This document shows positions 7,382 to 14,939 of a stretch of 18,019 bases of DNA, one piece after another; the first letter of the stretch is position 1; each line of letters begins with the position of its first letter. The DNA is taken from assembly GCA_005776735.1 (NCBI GenBank), contig SXOM01000454.1, forward strand, positions 1-18,019, written 5' to 3'. The stretch is from Pseudomonadota bacterium (GTDB lineage Bacteria; Myxococcota_A; UBA796; SXON01). The notes beneath the pieces are model-generated. The model was not told the origin of the DNA and did no database searches. It was given only the letters and a program-made list of their open reading frames with translations. The position numbers and the translations under genes are program-made.

Positions 7382-8328
7382 GCAACAAAATTACTATACC
7401 AGTTGCTCAAGAAGGCGGACCCCTCGAGGCCCTCGGCACCGAGCGCGCGAGCGCCGCGCCGGTCGACACTCCCAAACGTGCACCACGGCGGCCGGTCGAC
7501 GTGGCGCCGGCCTCGATGACCCTGGCCGACACCCAGGCGTGGTTCTTCGACGCGATCTCCCACCCCGGCTCGGTGCGGGCCGGCGCGGCCCACGCGGCGG
7601 CCACCCACGGCGCAGAAGCGGCGGCCCTGTTGACCGCGGGGCCAGAGCTCGGGCCCCTGAGCCGTCTCGGCGTGTATCACTTCGCCTACCGCGCGCGGCT
7701 GGTCGACGCCTTGGCCGACGACTTTCCCGGTGTGCGGCAGGCGCTCGGGGCCGATGCCTTCGTCCGACTCGCCGAGCGGGTCATCGCCGCCCACCCCTCG
7801 CGCACCCGCAACCTCAACACCTACGGCCGGGTGCTGGTCGACGGGTTGGCCGCGCCCGGGCGCCGGGTGCGCCACCGCGGGTTCCTGCACGCCCTCGCTA
7901 CGCTCGAGTGGGCGCTGGTCGAGGTGGTGCACGCCCCTACGCCGGCGCGGCTGGATCCAGCGGCGTTCGGCGCGCTCGGCCCCGAGCGTTGGGCCGACCT
8001 CCGGTTCCGGCCCGGACCCGCGGTGCGGTTGTTGGAGCTGGATTGGCCGGCCAACGCCTGGTTCCAGGCGTTTCGGGAGGGTGCGGCGCCGCCCCTTCCG
8101 GCGCGGGGGTGGAGCGCCACGGCGGTGTACCGGCAGGGCTTCACCGTGTGGCGGATGAACCTGAGCCCGGTGGCGTACGGCCTCCTGCGCCGGCTATACG
8201 CGGGGGAGCGCCTCGGCGCGGCGTTGGCCCCGCTGGAGGGCGCGGCGCGAGCAGAGCGGGTGATGGACTGGTTCAGTGCGTGGGTGTCGGGGGGATTGTT
8301 CGCAGGCATCGAGGACGGCGCCGGTTAG
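7378..8328 (+). CDS. bufC: DUF2063 (BufC/HvfC-type) RiPP maturation partner
   Basis: A 316-residue protein whose DUF2063 N-terminal domain spans about residues 50-155. Recognisable pieces are LGVYHFAYRARLVDALADDFP (98-117 and following), the ALGADAF region and HPSRTRNLNTYG (139-150). A second, more variable domain follows. In bufferin, Hvf and methanobactin systems such a protein forms a complex with the DUF692 enzyme and presents the precursor. The start ATG 7378 overlaps the upstream TGA by four bases, implying translational coupling. The first 46 residues are an extension upstream of the domain, opened by a run of AT-rich, rarely used codons (AAA ATT ACT ATA CCA). Met47 (7516) is an alternative start. 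It ends eight bases before the permease start. Confidence 0.9.
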   Translation: MSNKITIPVAQEGGPLEALGTERASAAPVDTPKRAPRRPVDVAPASMTLADTQAWFFDAISHPGSVRAGAAHAAATHGAEAAALLTAGPELGPLSRLGVYHFAYRARLVDALADDFPGVRQALGADAFVRLAERVIAAHPSRTRNLNTYGRVLVDGLAAPGRRVRHRGFLHALATLEWALVEVVHAPTPARLDPAAFGALGPERWADLRFRPGPAVRLLELDWPANAWFQAFREGAAPPLPARGWSATAVYRQGFTVWRMNLSPVAYGLLRRLYAGERLGAALAPLEGAARAERVMDWFSAWVSGGLFAGIEDGAG

Positions 8329-8336
8329 GACGCCGC

Positions 8337-9176
8337 GTGCGCGCCCCCAGCCCGGTCCGAGTCGCGGTGACCCATGGGGCGCTGGTGTGCTTCACGGTCG
8401 CCACGTTGTTGCCGGTCTTGTGGGTCGTGCGCATCGCGCTGAGCCCGGGCCAGGGTTTCTCCCTGGGACTCGAAGGCGGCTTCACCGGGGCCAACTTCGT
8501 GCACGTCGTCAGCACCACCTCGGCGGACGGGTCGTGGCTGTTCGGGCGCCAGCTCCTCAACAGCGTCGTGGTGAGTGCGGCGACCGCGGCGGTCGGGGTG
8601 AGCCTCGCGTGCACCGCCGGCTACGCCCTCTCCCGGTGGAGCTTCCCCGGGCGGGACCGCCTCATGGGCGCGTTCCTGCTCACGCAGATGTTTCCGGGCG
8701 TGGTCATGGCCATCCCGCTCTACATCCTGCTCGACACGTTGCACCTGTTGGACTCGATGACCGGCCTGGTCCTGGTGTACAGCACCACCTCGGTCCCGTT
8801 CGCGACGTGGAACCTCAAGGGCTACTTCGACACGATCCCCCGCGAGCTCGAAGAGGCGGCCACCATGGACGGCGCCTCGCGGTGGACCACGTTCACCCGC
8901 ATCATCCTGCCGCTGGCGCGCCCGGCCCTGGCGGTCACCGCCTTGTTCTCGTTCATGACCGCGTGGAACGAGTTCATCCTCGCCGCGACGCTCATGGGCG
9001 ACGAGCGGGCCTACACGCTGCCGGTGGTCCTCAACGGCTACGTCGGCGAGTTCGGGGCCGAGTGGGGGCACTTCGCGGCCGGCGCGCTCCTGGCCAGCGT
9101 GCCGGTGGTGGCCCTGTTCTTCTGGTTGCAGAAAGAGCTGGTCGAGGGGCTCACCGCCGGTGGCGTCAAGGGCTGA
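8337..9176 (+). CDS. MalG-type carbohydrate ABC transporter permease
   Basis: A 279-residue inner-membrane permease of the binding-protein-dependent sugar importer class (MalG/UgpE type). About six hydrophobic segments are visible (roughly 11-31, 72-94, 107-131, 141-158, 196-216 and 248-266). The EAA loop that contacts the ATPase is intact: EEAATMDGASRW from residue 172, then ILPLARP from 190. The C-terminus ends TAGGVKG, common in the family. The start is GTG 8337, chosen because AGGA lies just upstream, the length then fits the family, and the longer open frame upstream is only a shadow of the DUF2063 gene. Its MalF-like partner, binding protein and ATPase are not in the window. The gene follows the bufferin-like set by eight bases and overlaps the convergent gene by 11 bases. 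Confidence 0.9.
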   Translation: MRAPSPVRVAVTHGALVCFTVATLLPVLWVVRIALSPGQGFSLGLEGGFTGANFVHVVSTTSADGSWLFGRQLLNSVVVSAATAAVGVSLACTAGYALSRWSFPGRDRLMGAFLLTQMFPGVVMAIPLYILLDTLHLLDSMTGLVLVYSTTSVPFATWNLKGYFDTIPRELEEAATMDGASRWTTFTRIILPLARPALAVTALFSFMTAWNEFILAATLMGDERAYTLPVVLNGYVGEFGAEWGHFAAGALLASVPVVALFFWLQKELVEGLTAGGVKG

Positions 9177-10086
9177 GCGTCGGGTCCGGCCGGCCGTCCC
9201 AGGTGGGCGTCACGCCGATGCGGTCGCCGAAGGGGTCGAGCACCAGCACCTCGAGCGCCTTGCCGTTCCACAGGGCGATCACGTCCACCTCACGGTCGGG
9301 CGTCCACGCGCCGAGCGCGCCGTACTCCAGCGTGTAGGTGCCACACGGCTCGAACGGCTTCGGGGTGGTCTTGCACTCGTGGGTGAGGGTGTGGCCCACC
9401 GGGTCGAGCCAGTCGGCGGAGTACCGCGGCTGCGACAACCAGCGAGGATCGACGGTGATCACGAACGGCTGCCCCTTGGGTGCGGCCCCCAGGCTCGCAG
9501 AACTGAACACTGGAGCAAGCGCAAGTGACTTTTCATGCCTGAGTCGTCCGGCATGCAGCATGCGCCGGCGGTTGGCGCGCTCGGCGTCGCTGGCCGACCG
9601 CGCCCCGGCGAGCGGATCGGCGTCGACGATGTAGTAGTCGTCGAGCCACAGCTCCCGCCCCGTGGAGGTGCGGACGACGCGGGGGGCGAGGCGCTCGACC
9701 GGCTCGCCCTCGGTGAACAACGCCGGCGTGGTCCAGTCCAGCGTGTCCAGCGGGATGCCGAGGGTCGGGTTGTCCCCCGCCTGCCGGATCCACGCCGTCC
9801 CCGTGGGCCTGGCCTTGTCCCACGCGGGGCGCGGGGCGTGCGTCGTGAGCGCCTTGGTGGGGACGTACCAGCCGCCGGTGCGCATGGCGCGGAAGCCGGT
9901 CGTCTCGAGCTTCACGAAGGTCCAGTCGGCACCGCACTCCGCACGGGCCGGATGGGTCGACACCCGCAGGCCGACGGGCAGCGTCAGGCCTTCGACCAGC
10001 CGCGGCGCACACGCCAGAGAACCACCCTCGGAGTACCCGCTGACTTCCTCGGAGATCCACTGGACCGTCTCGGGGGGAGGGCTCAT
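9166..10086 (-). CDS. Hypothetical protein coupled to the CsgG/TolB-like gene
   Basis: I do not recognise this 306-residue protein. It has no signal peptide or membrane segment. It is rich in Trp, Pro and Thr and has four scattered Cys (in LACAPR, AECGADW, HECKTTP and EPCGTY). The second half has beta-like stretches, including GKALEVLVLDPFGDRIGV near the end. The start ATG 10086 overlaps the TGA of the upstream gene by four bases, so translation is coupled and the two products probably belong to one process. A longer open frame to 10848 exists but lies inside the upstream gene. The stop is 11 bases inside the convergent permease gene. Codons around 9494-9540 are unusually AT-rich for the gene. 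Confidence 0.75.
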   Translation of the reverse strand: MSPPPETVQWISEEVSGYSEGGSLACAPRLVEGLTLPVGLRVSTHPARAECGADWTFVKLETTGFRAMRTGGWYVPTKALTTHAPRPAWDKARPTGTAWIRQAGDNPTLGIPLDTLDWTTPALFTEGEPVERLAPRVVRTSTGRELWLDDYYIVDADPLAGARSASDAERANRRRMLHAGRLRHEKSLALAPVFSSASLGAAPKGQPFVITVDPRWLSQPRYSADWLDPVGHTLTHECKTTPKPFEPCGTYTLEYGALGAWTPDREVDVIALWNGKALEVLVLDPFGDRIGVTPTWDGRPDPTLSP

Positions 10087-11717
10087 CGGGTGTAGGCTCC
10101 GTTGACGTAGTCGTCGAGGGACTGCTGCCGCCGCGCGGCGTCGTCGGCGTCCCGCACCGGCACGGCCGCGTGGTAGTCCAACAGGGTCGATAGCCGCTGG
10201 TCGACCGCCCAACTGTCGCGGAAGACGCCGTCCATCAGGGAGCGGTACTTCTGGCACAGGTCGGTGTAGTCGGAGTCGGTCAGTACGTTCGAGTAGAATC
10301 CGGCCGATAATCTTGCCTGAAAGGACCGATAGGCGGCCAGCACCAACGACGGGTCGTCGTCGACGGCGCGCAGCGCCCGCTCCTCGTCGTCGAGGTGGCG
10401 CGCATCGGCCCGGCCCGCCTTGAACCGGGGCTGGAGGCTGTCCCAGGCCGCGCGGTTCTCCCGGGCCTCCTTCGCGTCGTCCACCGCCTCGTCCAGCGCC
10501 TTGAGCGCCCGGCGGGAGTCCTCTTCGAGGCCGAGCTTCTGCGCCTGGTGCAGCACCTGCCGGCGCCCGAGCACCTCGAGGTCCCACAGCCCGTGCGCGC
10601 CGGCCCACACCGCCGGGTTTCGGGGGCCGGAGGTGGTGGACAGGACAGGGCCGGGGTTCTGCCAGGTGGCGAGCACCATCGCCCACGCCTTGTCCTTCTG
10701 GCCGAGCACCACCAGCGCTTCGGCCATCTGCATGCGCACCTTCCACGGCCACGATTCGAGGCCGTACATCGTGCGCGACGCGGTGTACCCGTCGGTGACC
10801 CACGCGCGGACGGCCGTGTCGAACTTGCCGACGTCGGTCTGGGTCCACCCCGTCGGGGTCGCGGCCACCCGCGCCGCCTCCACCGTGAGGTACCCCTCCA
10901 GGTCGCCGCGGACCCGGAGCATCCTCGCTGCGACGGCGGTTCGGGCAAGATCATCTGGTGTGGGACTAGCTGGAAGTACTTTCGGCGACCGCTTCTCCAG
11001 CTCGTCCCACGCCGTGTGCACCGCGGTGATGGCCGCGTGCGCGTACTGCTGGCGCGTGGTCACCACCTCGGTGGCGATGCGGGCGAGCGCCTCCTCCGCG
11101 AGGACGAACCCCGGTTCGAGGCCCAGCGCCTTGCCGAGCGCCGCTTCGGCCGCGGCCTTGTCGCCGCGGTCCAGCGCCGTGAGCGCCCGCCCGTACGCGT
11201 CGACCGTGCCGAGCCGCTTGACGTCGACCTGGCCGAGCTCGATGCGGTCCTTGGCCCCGAGCTTCACCTGCAAGAGCTCCACCAGTTCGAACGCCGCCTG
11301 GTCGACGAGCACGAAGAACTCTTCGCCCTGCGCGCCCACCTGGCCGACCACGTCGGTGGCGGCGACGACCTTGCCGCTCTGCACCTCGACCACGCGCAGG
11401 TTGACCGACAAGGTCGGCAATCGTGCGGCGACGAGCTCCCCGAGCACCATGTGGCTGGCGCCGAGCACCTTGCCGGCCTTGGCGGCGGTGGTGGGGTCGA
11501 TGGCCCCCGACCGGGCGAGGTCGAGCTCGGCGAGCACCTTGCCGAGCTCGGCGCGCTCCACCACTTCGAGCTCGTCCACCCGCACCAGCTTGCTCACCAG
11601 TACGCCCGACAGGCCGGCCCCAGCACCGTCGAGGCTCGGGTCACCGGTACGGTTGGCCATGTCGGCGACGGCGATCCGCGGTCCGGCCAGGGCCAGGGTG
11701 GCGAGGAGCAGGAGCAT
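10083..11717 (-). CDS. CsgG/FlgO/TolB-like exported protein with TPR-like segment
   Basis: A 544-residue protein with a short hydrophobic leader (MLLLLATLALAG). Residues about 13-150 follow the pattern of the CsgG/FlgO/TolB-N type domain: RIAVADMANRTGD, then LVSKLVRVDELEVVERAEL, then AAKAGKVLGASHMVLGEL, and VVEVQSGKVVAAT. Such domains occur in periplasmic or outer-membrane proteins that assemble surface structures. A single TPR-like helix pair follows at about 171-205 (AYGRALTALDRGD, then LGLEPG), and the rest is mostly helical without recognisable domains. It starts 18 bases after the lectin-domain gene and overlaps the next gene by four bases. Two short stretches (about 10286-10335 and 10935-10985) use codons that are rare elsewhere in the gene. 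The precise function is unknown. Confidence 0.82.
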   Translation of the reverse strand: MLLLLATLALAGPRIAVADMANRTGDPSLDGAGAGLSGVLVSKLVRVDELEVVERAELGKVLAELDLARSGAIDPTTAAKAGKVLGASHMVLGELVAARLPTLSVNLRVVEVQSGKVVAATDVVGQVGAQGEEFFVLVDQAAFELVELLQVKLGAKDRIELGQVDVKRLGTVDAYGRALTALDRGDKAAAEAALGKALGLEPGFVLAEEALARIATEVVTTRQQYAHAAITAVHTAWDELEKRSPKVLPASPTPDDLARTAVAARMLRVRGDLEGYLTVEAARVAATPTGWTQTDVGKFDTAVRAWVTDGYTASRTMYGLESWPWKVRMQMAEALVVLGQKDKAWAMVLATWQNPGPVLSTTSGPRNPAVWAGAHGLWDLEVLGRRQVLHQAQKLGLEEDSRRALKALDEAVDDAKEARENRAAWDSLQPRFKAGRADARHLDDEERALRAVDDDPSLVLAAYRSFQARLSAGFYSNVLTDSDYTDLCQKYRSLMDGVFRDSWAVDQRLSTLLDYHAAVPVRDADDAARRQQSLDDYVNGAYTR

Positions 11718-11735
11718 GCTCGGGCGAGCCTATCC

Positions 11736-14045
11736 TCACTCCTCGCAGACGTACGGCAGGCTGTCGTCGCAGGACTCGTCGTTCCAGGTGGTGTCGGACC
11801 AACGCAGCAGCTCGCCGCAGTCTTCGTTCCCGGAGTTGTTCGGCTCGCCCGAGTGCCAGTTGGTGTAGGAGCCCGAGCCGCTGGACCAGGCCCAGGTGCC
11901 CTCGGTCGTGCGGTCGTTGTACCCCATCCACCAGCGTGTGGCCGAGGTGCTGTTGGCCTGGCTCACGACCGCGCTGTTTTCGGCGGAGGTCTCCAGGGTC
12001 ACCAGGTCGTAGCCGTAGAGCCGGCACGCCGTCTGCGCGTTGGCCCAGGTGGCCGTGCTCGTGCAGTACATGTAGACGTGGCCGGCGTACTCGACGGTCG
12101 TGCACGGACAGTTGGCCTCGTCCTTGTCGCCGTCACAGTCGTTGTCGACGGTGTCGCAGGTTTCGGTCTCGCCGGGGTTCACGTCGCCGGCGCTGTCGTC
12201 GCAGTCGGTGTCGTCGGCGACGTACCCGAGCGGAGCATCACAGGCGGCGGTCGGGGTGCCGCCTTCGTCGCCGTAGCCGTCGCTGTCGTTGTCCGGGTAC
12301 CAGTCGGTCGGGTCGACCGCCCCGTCGTCGACGGCGCTGTCGCAGTCCTCGTCGATGCCGTCGCAGGTCTCGCTCGCGCCGGGGTGCACCCCGGCGTCGG
12401 CGTCGTCGCAGTCGGTGGCGTCGGCGGTGGTGTCGGCCGGCGCCGTGCACGCCACCGTGGCGATGGCGGCGGCCCCGTAGCCGTCGGCGTCGGCGTCGGC
12501 GTACCAGGACGCAGCGTCCACCGCCGAGGCCTCGTCGACGTCGCCGTCGCAGTCCTCGTCGGCGCCCCCGCACACCTCGTCGGCGTCGGGCCGGGTGTCC
12601 GCGTCGCCGTCGTCGCAGTCGTCGTCGTTGTCGACCGCCCCGGCGGGTTCGGCGCACGCGTGCGTCTCGGTGGCCGGGTCGCCATAGCCGTCGGCGTCGG
12701 CGTCGGTGTACCAGGCGAGAGCGTCGGTGGCGTCGTCTTCGTCGACGGTGCCGTCGCAGTCGTCGTCCAGGCCGTTGCACGCTTCGGTGGCCGCGGGGTT
12801 CACGTCTTCGTCGGCGTCGTCGCAGTCGGTCAGGTCGGCGACGTACCCGGCGGGTTGGTCGCAGGCGGGGGAGGCGTCGCCGGCGTCGCCGTAGCCGTCG
12901 CCGTCGGCGTCGGCGTACCAGGACGTCGCGTCGGAGGCGTCGTCTTCGTCGATCGTGCCGTCGCAGTCGTCGTCGTCGCCGTTGCAGCGCTCGACCGCGG
13001 CGGGGCTCTTCTCCGACGTGGTGTCGTCGCAGTCGGTCCCGTCGGCGATGTACCCGGCGGGCGCGTCGCAACTCACACTCACCACGCCACCGTCGCCGTA
13101 GCCGTCGGTGTCGGCGTCGGCGTACCAGGACGGCGCGTCGACGGCGTCGACGTCGACCGCGCCGTCGCAGTCGTCGTCGTGCGCGTTGCACAGCTCCGGG
13201 GCGCCGGGGAAGACGTCGCCGTCGGTGTCGTCGCAGTCTTCGCACGCAGCGGCGCCATCGTAGTCGGCGTCGGCGTAGCCGGTGGACCCGTCGCAGTTGT
13301 AGTCGGTGCGGTCGGCGCAGTCGGACTCGTCGGCGCCGGGGTGGATCCACGGGTTGTCGTCGTCGCAGTCGTCGCCGTCGGCCACGTGGTCGGTGGGCGC
13401 GACGCACGCGGTCTCGATCGCCGCGGGGTCGCCGTGCCCGTCGCCGTCGGCGTCGGCGTACCAGTCCGTGCCCGCGGCGTCGGGGTCGGCGTCGTCGACG
13501 GCGTCGTCACAGTCGTCGTCGGTGCCGTTGCACACCTCCGCCGCGCCCGGGTGCACGCCGTCGTCGGCGTCGTCGCAGTCGCCCGGCACTTCGCTCTGGC
13601 CGTCCGCGCCGGCGCACGCCGTGGTCGCGGTGACGGCGTCGCCGTACCCGTCGCCGTCGCCGTCGGTGTACAAGGTGAGGATCGTCGTGGGATCGAGGTC
13701 GGGGTCGTCCAGGTCGACGACCCCGTCGCAGTCGTTGTCCAGGCTGTCGCAGCGCTCGGCCGCACCCGGCCACACGGTGGCGTCGCCGTCGTCGCAGTCG
13801 TCGTTGGTGGCCGAGGTTCCTTCGGGGCGACTGCATGCTTCGACGACGCTGGCGTCGGTGCCGTACCCGTCGCGATCGGTGTCGGTGAACCACGCCCGCG
13901 CGCGGCCGACGGCGCCGTCGGTGTCGTCGCAGTCCTCTGCCGCCTCGACGCCGTCGCCGTCGCGGTCGGTGGCCTTGCCCGTGTCGTCGCCGGGGCAACC
14001 CCAGAGCAGGGCGAGCAGGCAGAGTAGACGCATCGATGGCCTCAT
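11736..14045 (-). CDS. Metal-binding-repeat lipoprotein with C-type lectin domain
   Basis: A 769-residue surface protein. The leader ends LLWGC, giving a lipobox Cys17; Met5 (14033) is an alternative start. Residues about 27-643 are nine MopE-like metal-binding-motif units, each with an Asp-rich WYADADxDGYGD, a DCDD and a C-x(6)-DCDG; the fourth unit is shortened. From residue 646 there is a C-type lectin-like fold: WANAQTAC, DLVTLETSAEN, WWMGYNDRTTEGTWAW, GEPNN (734-738), then TTWNDESC and PYVCEE. Both calcium/sugar motifs, EPN (734-736) and WND (754-756), are intact; in animal lectins EPN marks mannose-type specificity. It probably presents a sugar-binding head on a calcium-stiffened stalk. 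Sugar binding in this bacterium is inference. It heads the three-gene minus-strand cluster. Confidence 0.9.
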   Translation of the reverse strand: MRPSMRLLCLLALLWGCPGDDTGKATDRDGDGVEAAEDCDDTDGAVGRARAWFTDTDRDGYGTDASVVEACSRPEGTSATNDDCDDGDATVWPGAAERCDSLDNDCDGVVDLDDPDLDPTTILTLYTDGDGDGYGDAVTATTACAGADGQSEVPGDCDDADDGVHPGAAEVCNGTDDDCDDAVDDADPDAAGTDWYADADGDGHGDPAAIETACVAPTDHVADGDDCDDDNPWIHPGADESDCADRTDYNCDGSTGYADADYDGAAACEDCDDTDGDVFPGAPELCNAHDDDCDGAVDVDAVDAPSWYADADTDGYGDGGVVSVSCDAPAGYIADGTDCDDTTSEKSPAAVERCNGDDDDCDGTIDEDDASDATSWYADADGDGYGDAGDASPACDQPAGYVADLTDCDDADEDVNPAATEACNGLDDDCDGTVDEDDATDALAWYTDADADGYGDPATETHACAEPAGAVDNDDDCDDGDADTRPDADEVCGGADEDCDGDVDEASAVDAASWYADADADGYGAAAIATVACTAPADTTADATDCDDADAGVHPGASETCDGIDEDCDSAVDDGAVDPTDWYPDNDSDGYGDEGGTPTAACDAPLGYVADDTDCDDSAGDVNPGETETCDTVDNDCDGDKDEANCPCTTVEYAGHVYMYCTSTATWANAQTACRLYGYDLVTLETSAENSAVVSQANSTSATRWWMGYNDRTTEGTWAWSSGSGSYTNWHSGEPNNSGNEDCGELLRWSDTTWNDESCDDSLPYVCEE

Positions 14046-14059
14046 GGGTTCCCACTCGA

Positions 14060-14085
14060 CACGTAGCCCGGCGCTGCGGGCAAAA
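14060..14085 (-). terminator. Short hairpin between the yebC and lectin-domain genes
   Basis: The 42-base gap contains GCCCG (14066-14070) and CGGGC (14077-14081) around a six-base loop. The stem is only five base pairs and has no T-run on the downstream side, so termination of the yebC transcript here is possible but weak. Confidence 0.25.
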
Positions 14086-14087
14086 CC

Positions 14088-14810
14088 TCAGCCGAGGTTG
14101 TGGAACACGTTCTGCACGTCGTCGTCCTGCTCGAGCAGGTCGACCAGGGCGAGGACCTCGCCGGCTTCGTCCTCCCCGAGCTCGACGGTGGAGCTCGGGA
14201 CGTACTCGGTGCCGCTGGACAACGGCGTGATGCCCCGCTCTTCGAGGGCCTTGGCCATCGTGCCGAACCCTTCGAACGCGGTGCGGATCACGAGCTGGGC
14301 TTCGCCCTCTTCGCCCGTGCCCTCCCCGAACTCTTCCAGGCCGTGATCGATGAGGTCGAGCTCGAGCGATTCGGGGTCGACCCCGTCGGGGCGGATGCGG
14401 AAGACGCCCATCTTCTTGAACTGGAACGCCACCGAGCCGCTGCTGCCCATGTTGCCGCCGTTGCGGTTGAACGCGACGCGGACGTTGCTGACGGTGCGGG
14501 TGGGGTTGTCGGTCGCGGTGACCACCACGACGGCGACCCCGTGCGGCGCGTAGCCCTCGTACACCACCTCGGCGTAGTCGGCCGCGCCCTGCCCCGACGC
14601 CTTCTTGATGGCGTTTTCGACCTTGTCCTTGGGCATGTTCACGGTGCGCGCGTTCTGGATCGCCCGGCGCAACGACGGGTTGTTCTCCGCGAGCGGCCCG
14701 CCCGCCTTGACCGCCATCGCGATTTCTTTGCCGATGCGCGTGAAGGCCTTGGACATCCGGTCCCAGCGCTTCATCATCGTGGCCTTGCGCGTCTCGAAGA
14801 TGCGTCCCAT
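14088..14810 (-). CDS. yebC: YebC/PmpR family (TACO1-like) regulatory protein
   Basis: A 240-residue cytoplasmic protein of the YebC/TACO1 family, whose members act as DNA-binding regulators or help ribosomes translate difficult stretches such as polyproline. Diagnostic segments are the N-terminal KAFTRIGKEI, the NPSLRRAIQNARTVNMPKDKVENAIKKA region at about residues 43-71, YEGYAPHGVAVVV, NRNGGNMGSSGSVAFQF, and the C-terminal LVDLLEQDDDVQNVFHN. The length and all three domains look complete. The start ATG 14810 has CGGAG about ten bases upstream. The 129-base gap to galE and the 42-base gap to the lectin-domain gene leave its operon status open. The usual N-terminal sequence is altered to MGRIFETRKATMMKRWDRMS, a variant known to occur in some YebC homologues. 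Confidence 0.95.
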   Translation of the reverse strand: MGRIFETRKATMMKRWDRMSKAFTRIGKEIAMAVKAGGPLAENNPSLRRAIQNARTVNMPKDKVENAIKKASGQGAADYAEVVYEGYAPHGVAVVVVTATDNPTRTVSNVRVAFNRNGGNMGSSGSVAFQFKKMGVFRIRPDGVDPESLELDLIDHGLEEFGEGTGEEGEAQLVIRTAFEGFGTMAKALEERGITPLSSGTEYVPSSTVELGEDEAGEVLALVDLLEQDDDVQNVFHNLG

Positions 14811-14900
14811 GCTCGGTAGCTCCGGGCGCGCGGTTAGCCCGCCGGGCCGTCCGGTGCACGGGCAGCAGGCCCGAGGGCGGTGCGCCGCGACCGTCCCGAA

Positions 14901-14920
14901 GCGCGCCGAGGCTGGCGCGC
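14901..14920 (-). terminator. Perfect 7-bp hairpin after galE
   Basis: GCGCGCC (14901-14907) and GGCGCGC (14914-14920) form a perfect stem with a six-base loop, starting 20 bases after the galE stop. There is no T-run, so it is a candidate non-classical terminator for the galE transcript. The rest of the 14811-14939 gap holds the yebC ribosome binding site and no other feature that I can identify. Confidence 0.4.
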
Positions 14921-14939
14921 ACCGCGCGTGTGCTTCACA

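Noticed and set aside
7374..8336. Possible fusion protein, since the permease frame is open upstream to 7374.
   Set aside because: The upstream part is Arg/Gly/Pro-rich shadow of the DUF2063 gene in another frame. The GTG at 8337 with AGGA upstream gives a permease of normal length.
10395..14027. Very long plus-strand open frame (1210 codons) opposite the lectin-domain and CsgG-like genes.
   Set aside because: Its product is a Val/Ala/Gly/Arg-rich low-complexity translation. The minus strand encodes recognisable repeats and a lectin domain over the same bases; long antisense frames are expected at this GC content.
2284..14045. The MopE-like repeats read as copper-binding, tying them to the bufferin-like locus.
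   Set aside because: The Asp-rich DxDGDGYGD loops look like calcium sites. Copper binding by MopE itself depends on other residues, so a functional link to the metallophore operon is not supported by the sequence.
14811..14939. A small RNA or tRNA gene in the galE-yebC gap.
   Set aside because: No cloverleaf or tRNA consensus could be found; only a simple hairpin and a ribosome binding site are visible.
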